Below, one piece after another: positions 17,110-26,479 of a DNA stretch of 64,000 bases; position 1 is the stretch's first letter; each line of letters opens with the position of its first letter. Under the pieces are notes generated by a model, which saw only the letters and a list, made by a program, of their open reading frames with translations, searched no databases and was not told the origin of the DNA. The position numbers and the translations under genes are program-made. The DNA is from Seleniivibrio sp. (GTDB taxonomy: Bacteria; Chrysiogenota; Deferribacteres; Deferribacterales; Geovibrionaceae), in NCBI RefSeq assembly GCF_021209385.1, contig NZ_JAJOIL010000024.1, positions 1 through 64,000 on the forward strand, given 5' to 3'.

Positions 17110-18948
17110 ATGATAAAAACAATGGAATTGCCGATAGCCTGGCAAAAAAGACTTATTCATCTGGAGCATGCTTTTCAGCCCATCATAAACCCGCTGAGCG
17201 GAAGGCTCTTTGCTGTGGAGGCGCTGCTTAGGGGATGGGACAATGCCGGATTTGACAGTATCTTTGACCTTTTCGATGCAGCTTTTGAAGATGGGGTTCT
17301 TCTCCCTGTCGATCTGGAACTCAGACGCAAAGCGGTGGAAAAATTCACGCGTATACCACATCACAAAAAAATAAAGCTCTTCTACAATTTCGATGTCCGC
17401 ATAACCGACATGGACGAATATCAGCCCGGCATGTCCGGACGAATAATGCAGGACATAGGGCTTGACCCCGGCGTTTTCTGCTTCGAGATAAGCGAACGCC
17501 ACAAAATGAACGACAAAAACATGAACTGCCTGCTGAACAGCGCAAAAACCTCAGGCTGCCGTATCGCCATCGACGATTTCGGTTCCGGTTTCGCAAACTT
17601 TGAACTGTTCTATTTCAGCGAGCCGGATTTCATTAAGCTTGACCGTTTTCTCGTATCCGACATCCACAAAGACGTGCGTAAACGCAAGTTCTGCACGCAT
17701 ATAATAAATCTTGCCCACTTCTTCGGCATCAGCATCATCGCCGAGGGTATAGAAACAGAGCGGGAATTCCTTTCATGCCGGGATATGGGCGTAGACCTTA
17801 TCCAAGGTTATTTCGTCGCACGACCCTCGCTGAATACCTCTGATATGCTCCCCGTCTTCGGACACATCGAATCGCTCTTTTCAAATAACAGAAGACTGGA
17901 CACGCAGGATGCCCACCTTGTCAGCAACGAAATGGTCTACATCGACCCCATAGACGTGCACGGCTCTGTGGAAGAACTTCTGCATAAAATAAGCCTCAAA
18001 CCGGATCTGAACCTTGTTCCGGTGGTTGATGCAAACAACATTCCCGTGGGCATCATAAGCGAAACCAATCTGAAACAGTACCTTTACAAACCGTTCGGCA
18101 AGGAGCTTCTTTTCAACAGAAGCCACACGCCGTCCATAAAGAAATTCATGAAGAAATGCCCCATAATCGAGATAACCATCCCGCTGGAGCAGATGCTTGA
18201 GATATATGTTGCAAACCCCGAATCGGAAGGTATCGTCATCACCAAAGACCTGAAATACCACGGTTTCATGACGGCTCAGTCACTTCTGAACACTCTGAAC
18301 GAAAAGAACCTTGCCTTCGCCAGAGATATGAACCCGCTGACAAAACTGCCCGGCAACAGTCTGATAAACAACTATCTGAACAAAGCCTATAAAGACGAGG
18401 ACAGCTCCTACGTCTTCATATATTTCGACTTTGACAACTTCAAACCGTTCAACGACCGTTTCGGTTTCCGTCAGGGCGACCGCGCCATCATGATGTTCAC
18501 TGAGGTAATGCGTGAAAGGATCACCGAGCCGAACACCTTCATAGGACACATAGGCGGTGACGATTTCTTCTGCGCTGTATCCTTTAACAACAGCGAACCC
18601 GAAAGCGGCATAAACGTCATGGCGGTTATAAACAGAGTTATTCAGGACTTCACCGACACAGCCGCTTCCTTCTACGACCCGAATGAAGTTGTCGCGAAAT
18701 GTTATACAGCAAAGGACAGGGACGGCAATGAAAGACAGTTTCCTCTGCTCTCCGTCAGTGCCGCGATAATCAGGCTTCCCGAAGGAAAAAGGGACTACAC
18801 GTCCGACGATTTGAGCAACACTCTTGCTCTGCTTAAAAAGGAAGCTAAAAAAGCAAAATCCAAGACAGCTTTTATCGACCTCGGTTCAGATACGAAAGTG
18901 GACACACGCATAAACATGCTGCTGAAACATGCAATAAATCCCATTTAG
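17110..18948 (+). CDS. EAL-CBS-GGDEF cyclic di-GMP signalling protein
   Basis: A cytoplasmic protein with, in order, an EAL phosphodiesterase domain (about 18-245), a pair of CBS domains (about 270-395) and a GGDEF domain (about 405-600). No membrane segment is seen. EAL catalytic landmarks are intact: VEALLRG (Glu37), DDFGSG (Asp155-Asp156), KLDRF (Lys176) and AEGIE (Glu212). The GGDEF site reads GGDDF at 482-486, a substitution often compatible with cyclase activity. CBS pairs commonly bind adenine nucleotides, so the enzyme may couple c-di-GMP turnover to energy charge (inference). The ribosome site is weak; the ATG at 17122 is an alternative start. Confidence 0.92.
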   Translation: MIKTMELPIAWQKRLIHLEHAFQPIINPLSGRLFAVEALLRGWDNAGFDSIFDLFDAAFEDGVLLPVDLELRRKAVEKFTRIPHHKKIKLFYNFDVRITDMDEYQPGMSGRIMQDIGLDPGVFCFEISERHKMNDKNMNCLLNSAKTSGCRIAIDDFGSGFANFELFYFSEPDFIKLDRFLVSDIHKDVRKRKFCTHIINLAHFFGISIIAEGIETEREFLSCRDMGVDLIQGYFVARPSLNTSDMLPVFGHIESLFSNNRRLDTQDAHLVSNEMVYIDPIDVHGSVEELLHKISLKPDLNLVPVVDANNIPVGIISETNLKQYLYKPFGKELLFNRSHTPSIKKFMKKCPIIEITIPLEQMLEIYVANPESEGIVITKDLKYHGFMTAQSLLNTLNEKNLAFARDMNPLTKLPGNSLINNYLNKAYKDEDSSYVFIYFDFDNFKPFNDRFGFRQGDRAIMMFTEVMRERITEPNTFIGHIGGDDFFCAVSFNNSEPESGINVMAVINRVIQDFTDTAASFYDPNEVVAKCYTAKDRDGNERQFPLLSVSAAIIRLPEGKRDYTSDDLSNTLALLKKEAKKAKSKTAFIDLGSDTKVDTRINMLLKHAINPI

Positions 18949-19028
18949 TTGAACGCATCCTCTTGACATCCGCAGCCGTTCAGCCTATAAATCACACCAA
19001 TCCGGTATCCAATCTCCATGAGGTCAAT

Positions 19029-20669
19029 ATGTCAGAAGTAATCATCGTCGGACACAAAAACCCCGACAGCGACTCAGTTTGTTCCGCATACGCATACGCA
19101 CAGCTCAAAAACCGCCTGAACGACGGAACAAGATATACCCCCGCACGCTGCGGGAACATAAATAAACAGACCAGATTCATTTTCGAGCGCTTCGGCGCTG
19201 AAGTTCCGAAATTCATCAGCGACGTCTACCCGAAAGTAAAAGACGTTATGACCCATAAAGTTATCGCCATAGACGAGAATGAACCCATCAAAGGAGTTCT
19301 GCGCAATATCGAGGAACTTAAGATACGCATCACCCCTGTAACAACAGGCGGCGTGAAACTCTGCGGAGTTATAAGCATCCTTGAAATCGCACATTTCTTC
19401 ACTCCGGAAGACCCTTCAAAGCGTCCGGAATACATCTTCCGCGGTTCAAACTTTGAAAAATCAGTCAAAGGCTACACCCACATACGCGGCGAAAAGGATG
19501 AGTTCCGCGCCGGATTCATGGTAGGCGCTATGCCCTATGAGCGCTTTGTTGAGCGCATGGAGGCTGTGGACAAACAGCACACCATTCTCATTGTCGGCAA
19601 ACGCCGCGACATCATTGAATATGCTGTCCAGAATGAGCTTCCCGCCATCGTACTTACAGGCATGCGCGGCGAACAGGACATGGATTTTGACTTTTCCGCC
19701 TTCAAAGGCTGGGTCTATGTCTCTGAACTGGACACTGCGGAAACACTGCGCAACCTCCAGCTGAGCATCCCCGCAAAAGCGTTCATGACAGCAGATATGC
19801 CGGAACTCTCCGCAGAAGACTATCTTGACGCGGCAAGCAATACACTCATGGGCGTTGACCACAAAGGGCTTCCCGTTACAAGCGACGGCAGACTGATAGG
19901 CATACTGACCCGTTCGGACATCATTAAAAAGGCGCAGAAAGAACTTATACTTATGGACCACAACGAGCTGACACAGGCTGTTGACGGTGCGGAATCAGCC
20001 CGCATAGTTGAAATAGTCGATCACCACAGGCTCGGCACCATAAAGACAAAAACTCCCATACACTTCTTTGCGAAACCTGTGGGCAGCACCTGCACACTCG
20101 TTTATCAGCTTTTCAAAATAAGCGGCGAAACACCCGACAAACTTACGGCATCTGTTTTGCTTTCGGGTATTCTCTCCGACACAGTGATTCTGAAATCCCC
20201 CACGACGACACCGCAGGACGAACAGGCTGTTCAGGAACTCGCGGAACTGGCAGGACTGGATTACAAAGAATACGGCGTGGAGATGTTCTCATCCACCGAC
20301 AGCCTGAAATCCAGAGAGCCAAGAGACATCCTCGGAACAGACTTCAAAGTGTTCAACGAATACGGAATGACAGTAGGTATCGGTCAGGTAGAAGTTGTCA
20401 ACCTTGAGGAACTCAACGATACACAGGATGCACTGTTCAAAATAATCGACGAGGTCAAAAAGGAGAAAGGACTCAGCTGGTGCATGCTCCTTGTGACCGA
20501 CATTATAAAAGAGGAATCCGTACTGCTCACCAGCGGACATGAGATTGCTGAAAAGCTTCTGGCATATAAACCCACAGAACCCAAAAGATTTTTCCTGCCC
20601 GGCGTACTCTCCAGAAAGAAACAGCTTCTTCCGGAGATACTCAGGGTTCTTGAAGAGCTTACATCCTGA
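19029..20669 (+). CDS. ppaC: Family II (Mn-dependent) inorganic pyrophosphatase with CBS-DRTGG-CBS regulatory insert
   Basis: A cytoplasmic enzyme hydrolysing pyrophosphate. The N-terminal DHH domain starts VIIVGHKNPDSDS and continues after the insert with IVDHHRLG; a DHHA2 domain ends the protein. The insert (about 65-310) has a CBS motif (VKDVMTHKVIAIDENE), a DRTGG-like domain, and a second CBS. Enzymes of this architecture are inhibited by AMP and ADP and activated by diadenosine polyphosphates in other bacteria. I start at 19029 because GAGGT lies six bases upstream and the DHH domain starts there; a frame extending back to 18963 encodes no family sequence. Its stop overlaps the next gene's start. 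Confidence 0.94.
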   Translation: MSEVIIVGHKNPDSDSVCSAYAYAQLKNRLNDGTRYTPARCGNINKQTRFIFERFGAEVPKFISDVYPKVKDVMTHKVIAIDENEPIKGVLRNIEELKIRITPVTTGGVKLCGVISILEIAHFFTPEDPSKRPEYIFRGSNFEKSVKGYTHIRGEKDEFRAGFMVGAMPYERFVERMEAVDKQHTILIVGKRRDIIEYAVQNELPAIVLTGMRGEQDMDFDFSAFKGWVYVSELDTAETLRNLQLSIPAKAFMTADMPELSAEDYLDAASNTLMGVDHKGLPVTSDGRLIGILTRSDIIKKAQKELILMDHNELTQAVDGAESARIVEIVDHHRLGTIKTKTPIHFFAKPVGSTCTLVYQLFKISGETPDKLTASVLLSGILSDTVILKSPTTTPQDEQAVQELAELAGLDYKEYGVEMFSSTDSLKSREPRDILGTDFKVFNEYGMTVGIGQVEVVNLEELNDTQDALFKIIDEVKKEKGLSWCMLLVTDIIKEESVLLTSGHEIAEKLLAYKPTEPKRFFLPGVLSRKKQLLPEILRVLEELTS

Positions 20670-21391
20670 TGAACATCCCTTTTTCAACCCCCGAAGAGGC
20701 GATAGCCTATTTCGGCATAAAAGCCGACGAGCCGGACTTCAGAAGGATAGAGGATATCCGCAGTTCGTTGCGGGCATCCGGCAGAGTTCTGAGCTATAAA
20801 GACTATGGCGCAGGACAGCCGCAGATGAAGCTTTCCGCAGAAGAGATGCACGAAGGGCGCAGGGTTGAAAAAGATCTGAACGAAGTATGCGGATGGGGCA
20901 TGAAAGGCGCATGGGCGGCTTTCATGTACGGCATGACAAAATATTATAAACCCGCGAAAGTACTGGAACTCGGCACCTGCTGCGGGTTTTCTTCTGCATA
21001 TATGGCGCTTGGCAATCCGCAGAGTAGCATAGTCACCATAGAGGGAGCGCCGGAGATATCTGCAGTTGCCGCAGAGGTTCACAAAGCATTGGGTATATCC
21101 AATATCGAACGGGTAGTCGGAAGATTTTCCGACGTACTGGGCGATGTTCTCTCAAAACACGGACATTTCGATCTGGTCTTTATAGACGGGCATCACGCAT
21201 ACGAACCCACGGTAAACTATTTCCGCACCATAAAGCCCTATGCGGCGGGTGCACACATCATTTTTGATGATATCTCATGGTCGGAAGGTATGAAACAGGC
21301 ATGGAAAGAGGTCATTTCCGACAGCTCCGTAAGCTGTCATATGGACATGGGAAAGGCAGGTCTGCTTATCACCGGTTGTAAGGAAGGCTGA
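20669..21391 (+). CDS. Class I SAM-dependent methyltransferase
   Basis: A 240-residue Rossmann methyltransferase of the O-methyltransferase-like (Methyltransf_24) group. The SAM-binding motif is VLELGTCCGFSSAYMAL; the acidic residue after strand 2 is in VTIEGAPE; the later motif LVFIDGHHAYEPT is typical of the group. It starts within the stop region of the pyrophosphatase gene (TGATG), so the two are translationally coupled. The substrate is unknown. The last 23 bases overlap the 3' end of the convergent kinase gene. Confidence 0.87.
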   Translation: MNIPFSTPEEAIAYFGIKADEPDFRRIEDIRSSLRASGRVLSYKDYGAGQPQMKLSAEEMHEGRRVEKDLNEVCGWGMKGAWAAFMYGMTKYYKPAKVLELGTCCGFSSAYMALGNPQSSIVTIEGAPEISAVAAEVHKALGISNIERVVGRFSDVLGDVLSKHGHFDLVFIDGHHAYEPTVNYFRTIKPYAAGAHIIFDDISWSEGMKQAWKEVISDSSVSCHMDMGKAGLLITGCKEG

Positions 21392-22976
21392 CCGTCATAA
21401 CCGTCCCGGAAGGCATGGAGGCGGCTGAAAGCCTGCCGTGCATATGCTGTTCGACAATCACCTTTGACATATAAAGTCCGATCCCCGAACCGCCTGTCTT
21501 TGTTGTGAAATACGGATCGAACATCTTTTCGGCAATATCGCCGTCAATTCCGCATCCGTTATCGGTTATGAATATATTAAGGGTATCGCCCGCCTCTTCA
21601 ACTTTTATGGATATTCTGCCGTCGTTGCTGTTTTTTTCTATGATGGCATCCACAGCATTGTTAAGGATATTGATGATAACCTGCTTGAACTCTGCGGGGA
21701 CTCCTTTCAGATGGATAAAATCATTTTCCCCCAGTACCTGCTCGATATTCGTTTCATCCGCATGGAGCGACTTTTGCTGGGCGAAGCAGGTAAATGCAAG
21801 TGAAACGTTGCTGTTCTTCATCCTTGCGCTTTGCAGAGAAATGACCTCTGCCAGCATCCTGAACGCAGAAAAATTCTCTTCATCCTGACCGGAACGGAAG
21901 AAACTGCTCAAATCATCCATAGTCTTTGAAATTGTCTTTATGAGCGCCATGGAATCTTTGGTCAGTTCTTTGATATAGTCCTCGTCAAGCTCTCCTGCGT
22001 TGTATGCATCCTCAAGGTCTTCAATATTTATACCCAGAGCCGAAAGGGGCTGCCTCCACTGGTGGGCTATTGCGCTTATCATCTGCCCCATGGCAAGGAA
22101 TCTGGACTGTTCAAATATTATCTGCTCGTTCTTCTTCCTTTTGTCGGTCTCTTCAACAACTGCCTTCGCAAGCTCAAGGTTCACTATCTCAAGTTCCTTC
22201 TGCTTATCCATCAGCTGTTTTTCAGCTTCCATCTTCTCCGTTATGTCATGGAAAATATGAACTATACTGCCGGACGGCAGTTTGTAGATGTAGTGGTTGA
22301 ACCAGCCGCGGATGATATCATCCTCATAGTACATCTTGTCCGCTTTAAGCGGCTGTCCGGTATCCTGAACCTGATTGATGGATTCAAGAAGCCCGTATTT
22401 CAGAGCATTTTTATATATTGCCGTAACCGGTCTTGAAACAAGATCCGTCCTGTTTCTTTTCAGAAGCTCGCAGGCGGTATTATTCACATCCGTAAATATA
22501 AATTTGCTTCCGAACTCTATGAGATCATATATAGCGACCCCGCTTGACATATTATTGAAAAGCTCGCGGTATTTAAGCTCGCTCTCTTTAACGGAGGTGT
22601 CGTTTTTGAATTTGTGCAGAGCAAGTTCTATGGTGGTTTGAAGTGTGGATTCATCAATAGGCGCATAGATATAGCCGTAATGGTTGGTCTTCATGGTCTG
22701 GTACAGGGTGCGGCTGTTTATCGCTTCGGTGTAGTATATGACCGGAACAGCAAACTCCGCCTGTACAAGAGACGCCTTGGCGATAATGTTCTTGTCCGCA
22801 TTAACCGTCATGTCCACTATGAGAATATCGGGCATGTATGATTTAACTTCTGAACCGAGGTCATCGGTTCTGAAGTTCACGATACGGACACCGTACATCA
22901 GTCCTCTGAGAGCCTTTTCAAGATTGCCTGTGGAACCGGACTTCGCCTCCACTATCATAACGTTTCTGTTTTTCAT
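21369..22976 (-). CDS. Histidine kinase with degenerate receiver and PAS domain
   Basis: A soluble 535-residue sensor kinase. Residues 1-120 look like a receiver domain that keeps the phospho-acceptor position (Asp55 in ILIVDMT) but lacks the usual acidic pair (VMIVEAKSG) and the conserved lysine (YIYAPID), so phosphorylation is doubtful. A PAS-like domain spans about 130-250, a coiled coil about 250-295, the H-box is IAHQWRQPL (His305), and the ATPase domain carries NILNNAVDAI, DNGCGID and GGSGIGL. The STAS gene lies 59 bases upstream on the same strand, suggesting one transcript. No response regulator of its own is adjacent, apart from the divergent receiver-PP2C gene. Confidence 0.9.
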   Translation of the reverse strand: MKNRNVMIVEAKSGSTGNLEKALRGLMYGVRIVNFRTDDLGSEVKSYMPDILIVDMTVNADKNIIAKASLVQAEFAVPVIYYTEAINSRTLYQTMKTNHYGYIYAPIDESTLQTTIELALHKFKNDTSVKESELKYRELFNNMSSGVAIYDLIEFGSKFIFTDVNNTACELLKRNRTDLVSRPVTAIYKNALKYGLLESINQVQDTGQPLKADKMYYEDDIIRGWFNHYIYKLPSGSIVHIFHDITEKMEAEKQLMDKQKELEIVNLELAKAVVEETDKRKKNEQIIFEQSRFLAMGQMISAIAHQWRQPLSALGINIEDLEDAYNAGELDEDYIKELTKDSMALIKTISKTMDDLSSFFRSGQDEENFSAFRMLAEVISLQSARMKNSNVSLAFTCFAQQKSLHADETNIEQVLGENDFIHLKGVPAEFKQVIINILNNAVDAIIEKNSNDGRISIKVEEAGDTLNIFITDNGCGIDGDIAEKMFDPYFTTKTGGSGIGLYMSKVIVEQHMHGRLSAASMPSGTVMTVSLPYNR

Positions 22977-23035
22977 ATCATCTCGGTTTAGCCGATAATT
23001 GCGGCAATAACAATAACAAAATGAGAATCTGTCTG

Positions 23036-23338
23036 TTAAATATTGTCTACATGTCTGACATTGAAAAGTTTTATCAGATTCAGATCCTCAAGCAGACCGT
23101 AAAGCCTACGGTCGTGTACCAAAAGTGACAGATTTATCCCGTCTCTGTGTATTATTTTAGTAAAAAAACCTATTATAGAAGATGTCATGGTCATAGAATC
23201 TGTAATCTCTATGATAAGCTCTTTTTCGCATGAGGAGATGAATTTCAGGATACTGTCTTTGATCTCGGTATAGTTTTCAATTGTATTGACCTCACCGCTG
23301 ATCCGCATTGTGTTTTTGCCGGGAAACTCAATATGCAT
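23036..23338 (-). CDS. STAS-domain protein, possible anti-sigma factor antagonist
   Basis: A 100-residue single-domain protein with the alternating pattern of a STAS domain: an IEFPGKNTMRISG start, ELIIEITDS before the conserved loop, and MTSSIIGFFTKI where the phosphorylatable serine of anti-anti-sigma factors normally lies. It is weaker than classical RsbV in the loop. I start at the ATG at 23338 (AGGGG five bases upstream); a GTG at 23344 is possible. It is divergent from a receiver-PP2C-HATPase gene and upstream of a kinase gene, as expected for a partner-switching regulator. The call rests on pattern and context. Confidence 0.75.
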   Translation of the reverse strand: MHIEFPGKNTMRISGEVNTIENYTEIKDSILKFISSCEKELIIEITDSMTMTSSIIGFFTKIIHRDGINLSLLVHDRRLYGLLEDLNLIKLFNVRHVDNI

Positions 23339-23448
23339 ATCCACCCCTGAAAACTGAAAGCCAATTTATTTTGATTTTTTCTCTTTGTTATTATAAACTG
23401 AAACTGACAGAAATTCATCAAAATAAAATTGTCTTCCGACGGATATTT

Positions 23449-25137
23449 ATGAACGAAATTAATATTATGACCGACCTTATGCGGGAACTGGTGGTTCTCT
23501 GCGTTGACGATGAACCACTTGCTCTGGAATATCTGGGAGCAAAACTTGCCAGAAAGTTCAAATCCGTCATTAAGGCATCCGACGGTACTGAAGGACTTGA
23601 AATGTTCCTTGCATACCAGCCGGATCTGATAATAACAGACAACAGAATGGGATTTATGGACGGTATCGACATGATAAAGGAGATACGCAAGACAAATCCC
23701 GACATACCGATAATTCTCGTTACTGCCTATACTGAAAAAGACGCCCTTGTTGAAGCCATAAACAACAACGTAACCCAGTTCCTCTCAAAACCCATAGACA
23801 CAAAAAAGCTGAATCAGGCAATTGAAAAATCAATGCAGTCCTTCGTAAACCAGAGACTGCAGGAAAAGAACCTTAAACAAGAACTGGAACTTCTGAAATA
23901 TCAGGAAAAATATCACTCTCAGCAGGAACTTAACGCTTTCAAAAAAGAGCTGAGCCTGATACAGAACGATCTTTTTCTGGAAAAATTCAGTCTGTCGAAC
24001 GTTTACGGCGAAAACTACAGCGTATATCTGAACATTTTTTACAAACCGCTGGATATCCTAAGCGGTGATATATACTCAATACGAAAGCTGGACGACGGTT
24101 CGCTGTTCATATTCCTTGCTGATTCCATGGGAAAAGGACTGTCCGCATCCGTCACATCAATTCTTACCTCGGCATACATGAACCACATCATAGACACCGA
24201 AAGGGAAGTTATCAAAGGACCGCTCAAAAACTCCGTACAGGTGTTCAACAACTACATCAGAGGCATACTTCTCGACGATGAGATACTCTCGATCACCTTT
24301 ATGCGTCTGGATTTCATAAATGAAAATATGGAAGTAGCAAGTTTCAGCTCCCCCCCTGTTTATGTCAAATCCAAAGACGGCACTGTTGAAACCATCAAAT
24401 GCAACAACCCGCCGCTGACAAAATATATGACCGACTTCCGCACGGACAAATACAGCATAAGAGACGTTCTCGGAATAATGGTGATAACCGACGGACTTTA
24501 CGAATGTAAGAGCCACGAGGGCGAAACCATGGTGGACAAGGTCACTGAAGGATTTCAGGCGTGCGCCATGAAAACAGACTTCCACAAATACGTCGGAAGC
24601 CTCATGGAAACACCGGAAGACGATATATCGTGCATCCATATTCTCAAGATAGACGAACAGCTTGAAGACGTCCGCGAGTTCAGGTTCAACTCCTGTCTGA
24701 AAAACGTAGGCAAGGCTATCGAATGGGCGGAAGAGTGTTTTACTGTGATGCAGAGCGACTTTGAAACAATGAATATGCTCACCCTCGCCTTTACCGAAAT
24801 GGTGATGAACTCCTTTGAACATTCGGTTCTGGAGCTGGATAACAGACAAAAATATCTGATGATCAATCAGGGAATATACGACGATTTCATCGCCGCCGCA
24901 GATTCAGAAAAGATGATATCAACCACTATCGGAATACAGAAACTCTGGGACAAAAAGGCAATAGTGATACGCATCGAGGACGAAGGAACAGGGTTTGACC
25001 CGCATATCCTGAAAACATGGATGTATGACAGGGAAAAGAGCGACGGCAAAGGTATAAAAATTTCACGGCGTATCACCGACGAAATATATTATTCAAAAGG
25101 CGGAAGAGAATCCATCATTATAAGGGTTCTCGACTGA
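23449..25137 (+). CDS. Receiver-PP2C phosphatase-HATPase response regulator (HsbR/RsbU-like)
   Basis: A 562-residue cytoplasmic protein with three domains. Residues 1-125 are a complete receiver: Asp20-Asp21, phospho-acceptor Asp64 (IITDNRMG) and Lys114 (LSKPID). A coiled coil at about 130-175 leads to a SpoIIE/PP2C phosphatase at about 190-400, with metal-binding aspartates in SGDIYS (Asp207), ADSMGKG (Asp225), VITDGLYE (Asp348) and PEDDIS. Residues about 415-562 are an RsbW-like ATPase/kinase domain (TEMVMNSFEHS, DEGTGFDPH). The same order is known in HsbR of Pseudomonas, which switches the STAS protein HsbA. The start at 23449 leaves the divergent STAS gene free; an upstream extension to 23308 is not family sequence. 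Confidence 0.92.
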   Translation: MNEINIMTDLMRELVVLCVDDEPLALEYLGAKLARKFKSVIKASDGTEGLEMFLAYQPDLIITDNRMGFMDGIDMIKEIRKTNPDIPIILVTAYTEKDALVEAINNNVTQFLSKPIDTKKLNQAIEKSMQSFVNQRLQEKNLKQELELLKYQEKYHSQQELNAFKKELSLIQNDLFLEKFSLSNVYGENYSVYLNIFYKPLDILSGDIYSIRKLDDGSLFIFLADSMGKGLSASVTSILTSAYMNHIIDTEREVIKGPLKNSVQVFNNYIRGILLDDEILSITFMRLDFINENMEVASFSSPPVYVKSKDGTVETIKCNNPPLTKYMTDFRTDKYSIRDVLGIMVITDGLYECKSHEGETMVDKVTEGFQACAMKTDFHKYVGSLMETPEDDISCIHILKIDEQLEDVREFRFNSCLKNVGKAIEWAEECFTVMQSDFETMNMLTLAFTEMVMNSFEHSVLELDNRQKYLMINQGIYDDFIAAADSEKMISTTIGIQKLWDKKAIVIRIEDEGTGFDPHILKTWMYDREKSDGKGIKISRRITDEIYYSKGGRESIIIRVLD

Positions 25138-25149
25138 CATCCAAAAGAC

Positions 25150-25184
25150 AGACTGCCGCGCCTGCTTTGCAGGCTCGCAGAGAC
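25150..25184 (+). repeat. REP-like repeat, type 2 arm (partial copy)
   Basis: Starts AGACTGC and ends CTCGCAGAGAC like the arm at 10869-10896. It lies 13 bases after the stop of the PP2C protein. The rest of the 307-base gap to 25444 holds no gene, only the terminator below. Confidence 0.6.
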
Positions 25185-25288
25185 AATTCGGCAAGCCATA
25201 TCTTACTGACGCTTAGATACTCGCTGTGCATAGAAGTATGTGAGCTGTTCCGAACGAGAACTGACGATGTAGAGCGCCGCAGATAAGC

Positions 25289-25326
25289 CTCAGAAAAAGA
25301 AAATGGCCGCTTGCTCCGGCGGCCAT
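25289..25326 (-). terminator. Rho-independent terminator, minus strand
   Basis: An 8-bp perfect stem (25303-25310 with 25319-25326) is followed on the minus strand by a T-rich tail (complement of 25289-25302). It lies about 120 bases past the stop of the DUF4405-like gene, the only minus-strand gene it could serve. Confidence 0.72.
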
Positions 25327-25444
25327 CAACATAAGGGGACTGTGAGATTAAAACGTAAACCCTGCTGCTCAATTCAGAGCTTACGCCTGTAAATATAATA
25401 TATCACTCAAAAAATAAAACAAGTCATTTCTTTGTTTCATTTTA

Positions 25445-26308
25445 TTAAGGTTTTTTTCCGGTATCAATTATCGCGTATATCTCAATCGGTGTCAGCGAAG
25501 CTTTTTCGGCGGCATCTCTGAGCGTGTCTGATGCTGAAACCTGAACGGAATTTTTCGCAAGACGTGCGATAGCCTCATCAGCGGTTATACCGCAGTTCTC
25601 CGCAGCCTGCGCAACGGTCTTCATTCCCATACCGCTACCCTGCAGGTGTTCATATTTAGACATATCAACCTTTTCGCTCTCTTCTATGACAATTTGTTTC
25701 TTCTGTTTTGCCGGAAGTATTATCTTGTAAAGCTGAGCGGGATTCATTCCGTTCTTTGCGGCTATGTCTTTAAAGGTGGATTCATTATCATGGGTAAACC
25801 CTTTCTCCTGCATGATCTGCTCTATTTTACCCATGTCCATCTTCATGCGGTCGGCAAGAACAGGCAGAGTGCTGAGTTCCGCGTGTCCGTACGGCGGGTT
25901 GCCTACGGTATATTCATAGTCCTCTTTAAAGTCGGCAAGAGCATTGTTTACGGTAGAAAAAGGCGCAAGACCATAGATGGTTCCGAAAAATACAACACAG
26001 GCTATTATAAGTCCGGCTGTGGTTTCCGGTGTAAAAACAATGAGTTTTCTGGTTTTGCTTCTCATATAGCCGACGATGGCACCGAAATTCAGCCAGACGT
26101 GAAGCACCATGGCAACGATAAACAGCATGGACACTGTTGTGTGTGTCTGTCCGATATTGTCTTTGTTCAGCCCGAAGATATGCCAGTCTACCCAATAGGC
26201 GATCCTGCCGGGAGGCATAAAATACATTATAATGCCTGTAAAGCTCAGCCAGATAAAGGAAAACAGTGCTGTCATTGATGTCGTTTTTCTGATGACCTGT
26301 TTAATCAT
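25445..26308 (-). CDS. DUF4405-like membrane protein with C-terminal helical repeats
   Basis: A 287-residue protein with three or four membrane segments in its N-terminal half and histidines placed within or near them (DWHIFG, QTHTTV, VLHVWLNF), resembling DUF4405/cytochrome b561-like proteins that may bind haem. The C-terminal half, after GNPPYGHAELSTLPVLADRM, has three to four short helical repeats of the form D(I/A)A.K.G(M/L/I)(N/T)P...Y.II. The start at 26308 has GAGGT eight bases upstream; the reading frame extends to 26581 but that stretch is antisense to the HAD gene. Function is unknown; electron transfer at the membrane is a guess. Confidence 0.78.
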   Translation of the reverse strand: MIKQVIRKTTSMTALFSFIWLSFTGIIMYFMPPGRIAYWVDWHIFGLNKDNIGQTHTTVSMLFIVAMVLHVWLNFGAIVGYMRSKTRKLIVFTPETTAGLIIACVVFFGTIYGLAPFSTVNNALADFKEDYEYTVGNPPYGHAELSTLPVLADRMKMDMGKIEQIMQEKGFTHDNESTFKDIAAKNGMNPAQLYKIILPAKQKKQIVIEESEKVDMSKYEHLQGSGMGMKTVAQAAENCGITADEAIARLAKNSVQVSASDTLRDAAEKASLTPIEIYAIIDTGKKP

Positions 26309-26479
26309 GATTTTGAACCTCATGTAAATTGTATTAACAAATAATACGCAAACAATATGCCAAAAACAATACTTATGAAAATCAATATCTTGCATAATGG
26401 GGGCTGTGTCAAATTTGCACACCTGCGCATAATCTGCACAATTTTCTTGTTTCCTCTGTCCGATGTTGTATAAAGGCTC

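Noticed and set aside
22991-22998. GCCGATAA, a perfect -10 of a flagellar sigma-28 promoter
   Set aside because: No TAAA-type -35 at the right distance, and no plus-strand gene follows.
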